Shown: piece after piece, positions 62,167 through 64,000 of the stretch | How the letters are laid out: each line of letters begins with the position of its first letter | Numbering within the stretch: position 1 is the stretch's first letter | Assembly (NCBI GenBank): GCA_907165275.2 | Contig: OU015663.1 | Coordinates: 7,328,501-7,392,500, forward strand | Length of the DNA: 64,000 nucleotides | Reading direction: 5' to 3' | Source of the DNA: Zygaena filipendulae | Taxonomy: Eukaryota; Arthropoda; Insecta; Lepidoptera; Zygaenidae | Made by a program: the position numbers and the translations under genes | Notes under the pieces: model-generated | The model's input: the letters and a program-made list of their open reading frames with translations, nothing else | Databases searched by the model: none | Told to the model about the DNA's origin: nothing

Positions 62167-64000
62167 CTATTTTAGGATAAGCGCTTTGTTTACATTATAC
62201 ATGAAGGAATATAATTTGGTGCCAAAAACATCAATGCTGGCAGCTTTGGACCCAACGAGTTCATCGTATTGGCGACACATGCGTACAATAGGGTTATAGA
62301 ATGAAGTATTGTTGCGGTAAACTTGTAGGGAGAAAGTTCTGGCATTACGGAACCTGAGGTTAGTGTTAAAGTTAACAAGAGAAATGAGATTAGGTGAATC
62401 AATAGTAGAATTAATTATTTTGTGCAGTAAGGAGAAGTCATTAAGTTTGCGACGATGCTCAAGAGTGTTAATATGAAATTTCGACAGTCTAGATCCATAT
62501 GAGTTCAATTTACGATTGAGGTTAAATTTAAAACATAATATACGCAAAAAGCTTTTCTGGACCCTTTCAATACTAGCGATGTGGACATTATAGTAGGGAG
62601 ACCAGATTACCGAGTTATATTCAAGAATGCTTCTAATAAGAGTATTGTATATATATATTAAACTATTCGGTTTTTTAAATTGTTTTGTGGTTCTTGATAT
62701 AAAACCAAGCAGACCAGTACACCTCTTGGTGATATACTCATAGTGATTAATAAAAGACAACTTTTCATCGAAATATACACCCAGGTCCTTTATGGTTGAT
62801 GTGCGTGTCAGATTGTGGTTCATCAGTGTGTAGTCATAAGTAATTTTATTGAATTTTCTAGTGAAAGAGATGACAAAACATTTATCGACATTTAATCTCA
62901 TACTATTAATGTAGCACCAATTAGTTAATTTGTCGAGATCATGCTGTAAGACCAAGGCATCGGCATTGGTCTGGACAGCTGAGAAGATTTTTAGGTCATC
63001 TGCATAGAGTAGGCAAGGACAATTCAAAATTTTGGTTAAATCATTGATAAATATAATGAATAAAAGCGGTCCCAGGTGAGAGCCTTGAGGAATTCCCGAG
63101 GTGACCATTATAGGTGATGATAAGACTCCTTTAAGCGCAACTAGAAGACTCCTACGTGATAAATATGATTCTACCCATCTAAGGAGATTTCCCTGCACTC
63201 CTAAAGCATTAAGCTTTCGACAAAGAAGACTATGATCGACCTTGTCGAATGCCTTTGAGAAGTCTGTGTAAATCGAATCAACCTGCATATTCTTGGCGAA
63301 AGCGGAGCATAAATAATTCTTGTATTCCAATAGATTGGTAGTAGTGGATTTGTTTTTCACAAATCCATGTTGTTGAGGAGATAATATTGGCTTAACATGA
63401 TAGAAAATTACGTCGTACACCAATGATTCAAATAGTTTACCAAAACATGATAAGATACTAATAGGTCTATAATTTTCACATAGTGTTTTGCTACCCGACT
63501 TAAATACTGGCGTTACATGTGCTGTTTTCCAACATAAAGGAAACCTACCTGCATTCAAAGATCTATTAAAAATAATATGTAGAGGAATACAGAGCTCGTC
63601 ACCAACCCGTTTAACAAAATATGGTGGAATGCCATCTGGACCAGCTCCTTTGTTCGGGTCCAGACATTTAATCTTCTTTAAAACATCATCACTTGTGACA
63701 CTGAAAGACAGCAAAGCGCGACTATGCAGGGATTCTACACCAAGAGCAGACGACGAAGCAGATGGAGGCTCAAATACGGATCCAAAATATTTTGCAAATA
63801 GTTCACTAATTCCCTCAAGATCAGTAGAGGTGACATTATTATATGCCATAGTCTCGGGAATCGAGTTGGACGATTTCTTTTTACTATTTACAAATCTCCA
63901 GAATGATTTAATATTACTTTTCAATGACTCTTCAGATGAGTTTACGAAATTCGCGTAACACTCCCTTATCATTTTTTTGCTTCTAGTCCGTAAGAGTGCA
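62167..64000 (-). CDS. Non-LTR retrotransposon reverse transcriptase, partial (runs off window)
   Basis: Minus-strand frame open from the window edge to TAA at 62167. The first ATG is at 63972 (601 codons), but the frame continues upstream (LLRTRSKK), so the true start, and probably an endonuclease domain, lies outside. Reverse transcriptase motifs, numbered from that ATG: DPNKGAGPDGIPP ~105, ENYRPISILSCFGKLFE ~166, YTDFSKAFDKVDH ~235 with the first catalytic Asp, TSGIPQGSHLGPLLF ~291, and LLYADDLKIF ~321. A thumb/C-terminal region with DLGVYFD, IYNTLIRSILEYNSVIWSPY and ERVQKSFLRIL follows. This is a Jockey/CR1-like superfamily RT that primes on nicked DNA. No stop in 600 codons, so it may be young. 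Confidence 0.85.
   Translation of the reverse strand, partial: ALLRTRSKKMIRECYANFVNSSEESLKSNIKSFWRFVNSKKKSSNSIPETMAYNNVTSTDLEGISELFAKYFGSVFEPPSASSSALGVESLHSRALLSFSVTSDDVLKKIKCLDPNKGAGPDGIPPYFVKRVGDELCIPLHIIFNRSLNAGRFPLCWKTAHVTPVFKSGSKTLCENYRPISILSCFGKLFESLVYDVIFYHVKPILSPQQHGFVKNKSTTTNLLEYKNYLCSAFAKNMQVDSIYTDFSKAFDKVDHSLLCRKLNALGVQGNLLRWVESYLSRRSLLVALKGVLSSPIMVTSGIPQGSHLGPLLFIIFINDLTKILNCPCLLYADDLKIFSAVQTNADALVLQHDLDKLTNWCYINSMRLNVDKCFVISFTRKFNKITYDYTLMNHNLTRTSTIKDLGVYFDEKLSFINHYEYITKRCTGLLGFISRTTKQFKKPNSLIYIYNTLIRSILEYNSVIWSPYYNVHIASIERVQKSFLRILCFKFNLNRKLNSYGSRLSKFHINTLEHRRKLNDFSLLHKIINSTIDSPNLISLVNFNTNLRFRNARTFSLQVYRNNTSFYNPIVRMCRQYDELVGSKAASIDVFGTKLYSFMYNVNKALILK

Noticed and set aside
1..64000. 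CRISPR arrays, rRNA genes, bacterial operons or riboswitches
   Set aside because: None seen; the window is a eukaryotic nuclear sequence and repeats are transposon-derived.

Overview
This window is eukaryotic, AT-rich and repeat-dense. It looks like a lepidopteran (moth or butterfly) nuclear genome. The reasons are intron-containing genes with clear insect homologues (NDUFA8, the RNA polymerase I/III subunit RPAC1, a ZAD protein), about thirty short Helitron-type elements ending in a CCGCGG hairpin plus CTAG, a BEL/Pao retrotransposon, the AACCGACTTCC fold-back repeat I associate with moth genomes, and frequent GTAGGTA/TACCTAC tracts. The species cannot be named from the sequence.

Layout. 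1-22.4 kb: a minus-strand gene for a small cysteine-rich secreted peptide appears to span this block, with its signal-peptide exon at 22.4 kb and its cysteine-rich exon at 3.0-3.2 kb. Its ~19 kb intron would hold the intact single-exon NDUFA8 gene (7.55-8.09 kb, plus strand). It also holds a dead Tc1/mariner copy cleanly inserted in a fold-back repeat, several MITEs and Helitrons, and a ~4.5 kb near-perfect palindrome of fold-back units (16.7-21.3 kb). 22.4-29.8 kb: mostly transposon debris, including TA-flanked MITEs, a tRNA-derived SINE, GC-rich hairpins and Helitrons. 29.8-36.5 kb: a complete BEL/Pao LTR retrotransposon with apparently identical LTRs, a 5-bp target duplication and one intact 1740-codon gag-pol ORF. 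37.8-42.1 kb: a decayed PIF/Harbinger element carrying a broken Myb/SANT-like gene (+) and a broken DDE transposase (-). 44.3-47.9 kb: exons of an unidentified minus-strand gene, including two related internal exons. 48-51 kb: a fold-back unit, a non-LTR fragment and head-to-tail Helitrons. 52.5-57.2 kb: a six-exon RPAC1 (POLR1C) gene whose introns hold Helitrons, a fold-back unit and a MITE. 59.4-60.3 kb: a two-exon stand-alone ZAD gene. 61-64 kb: a hAT-like MITE and a non-LTR reverse transcriptase ORF running off the right edge.

Host genes are independent housekeeping or small secreted/regulatory genes. No operon-like logic is expected or seen. Most of the window is layered transposon insertion. 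Several insertions have clean ends, target-site duplications or pre-insertion sites in other repeat copies, so their relative order can be read. All calls come from manual reading; no database search or alignment was run.
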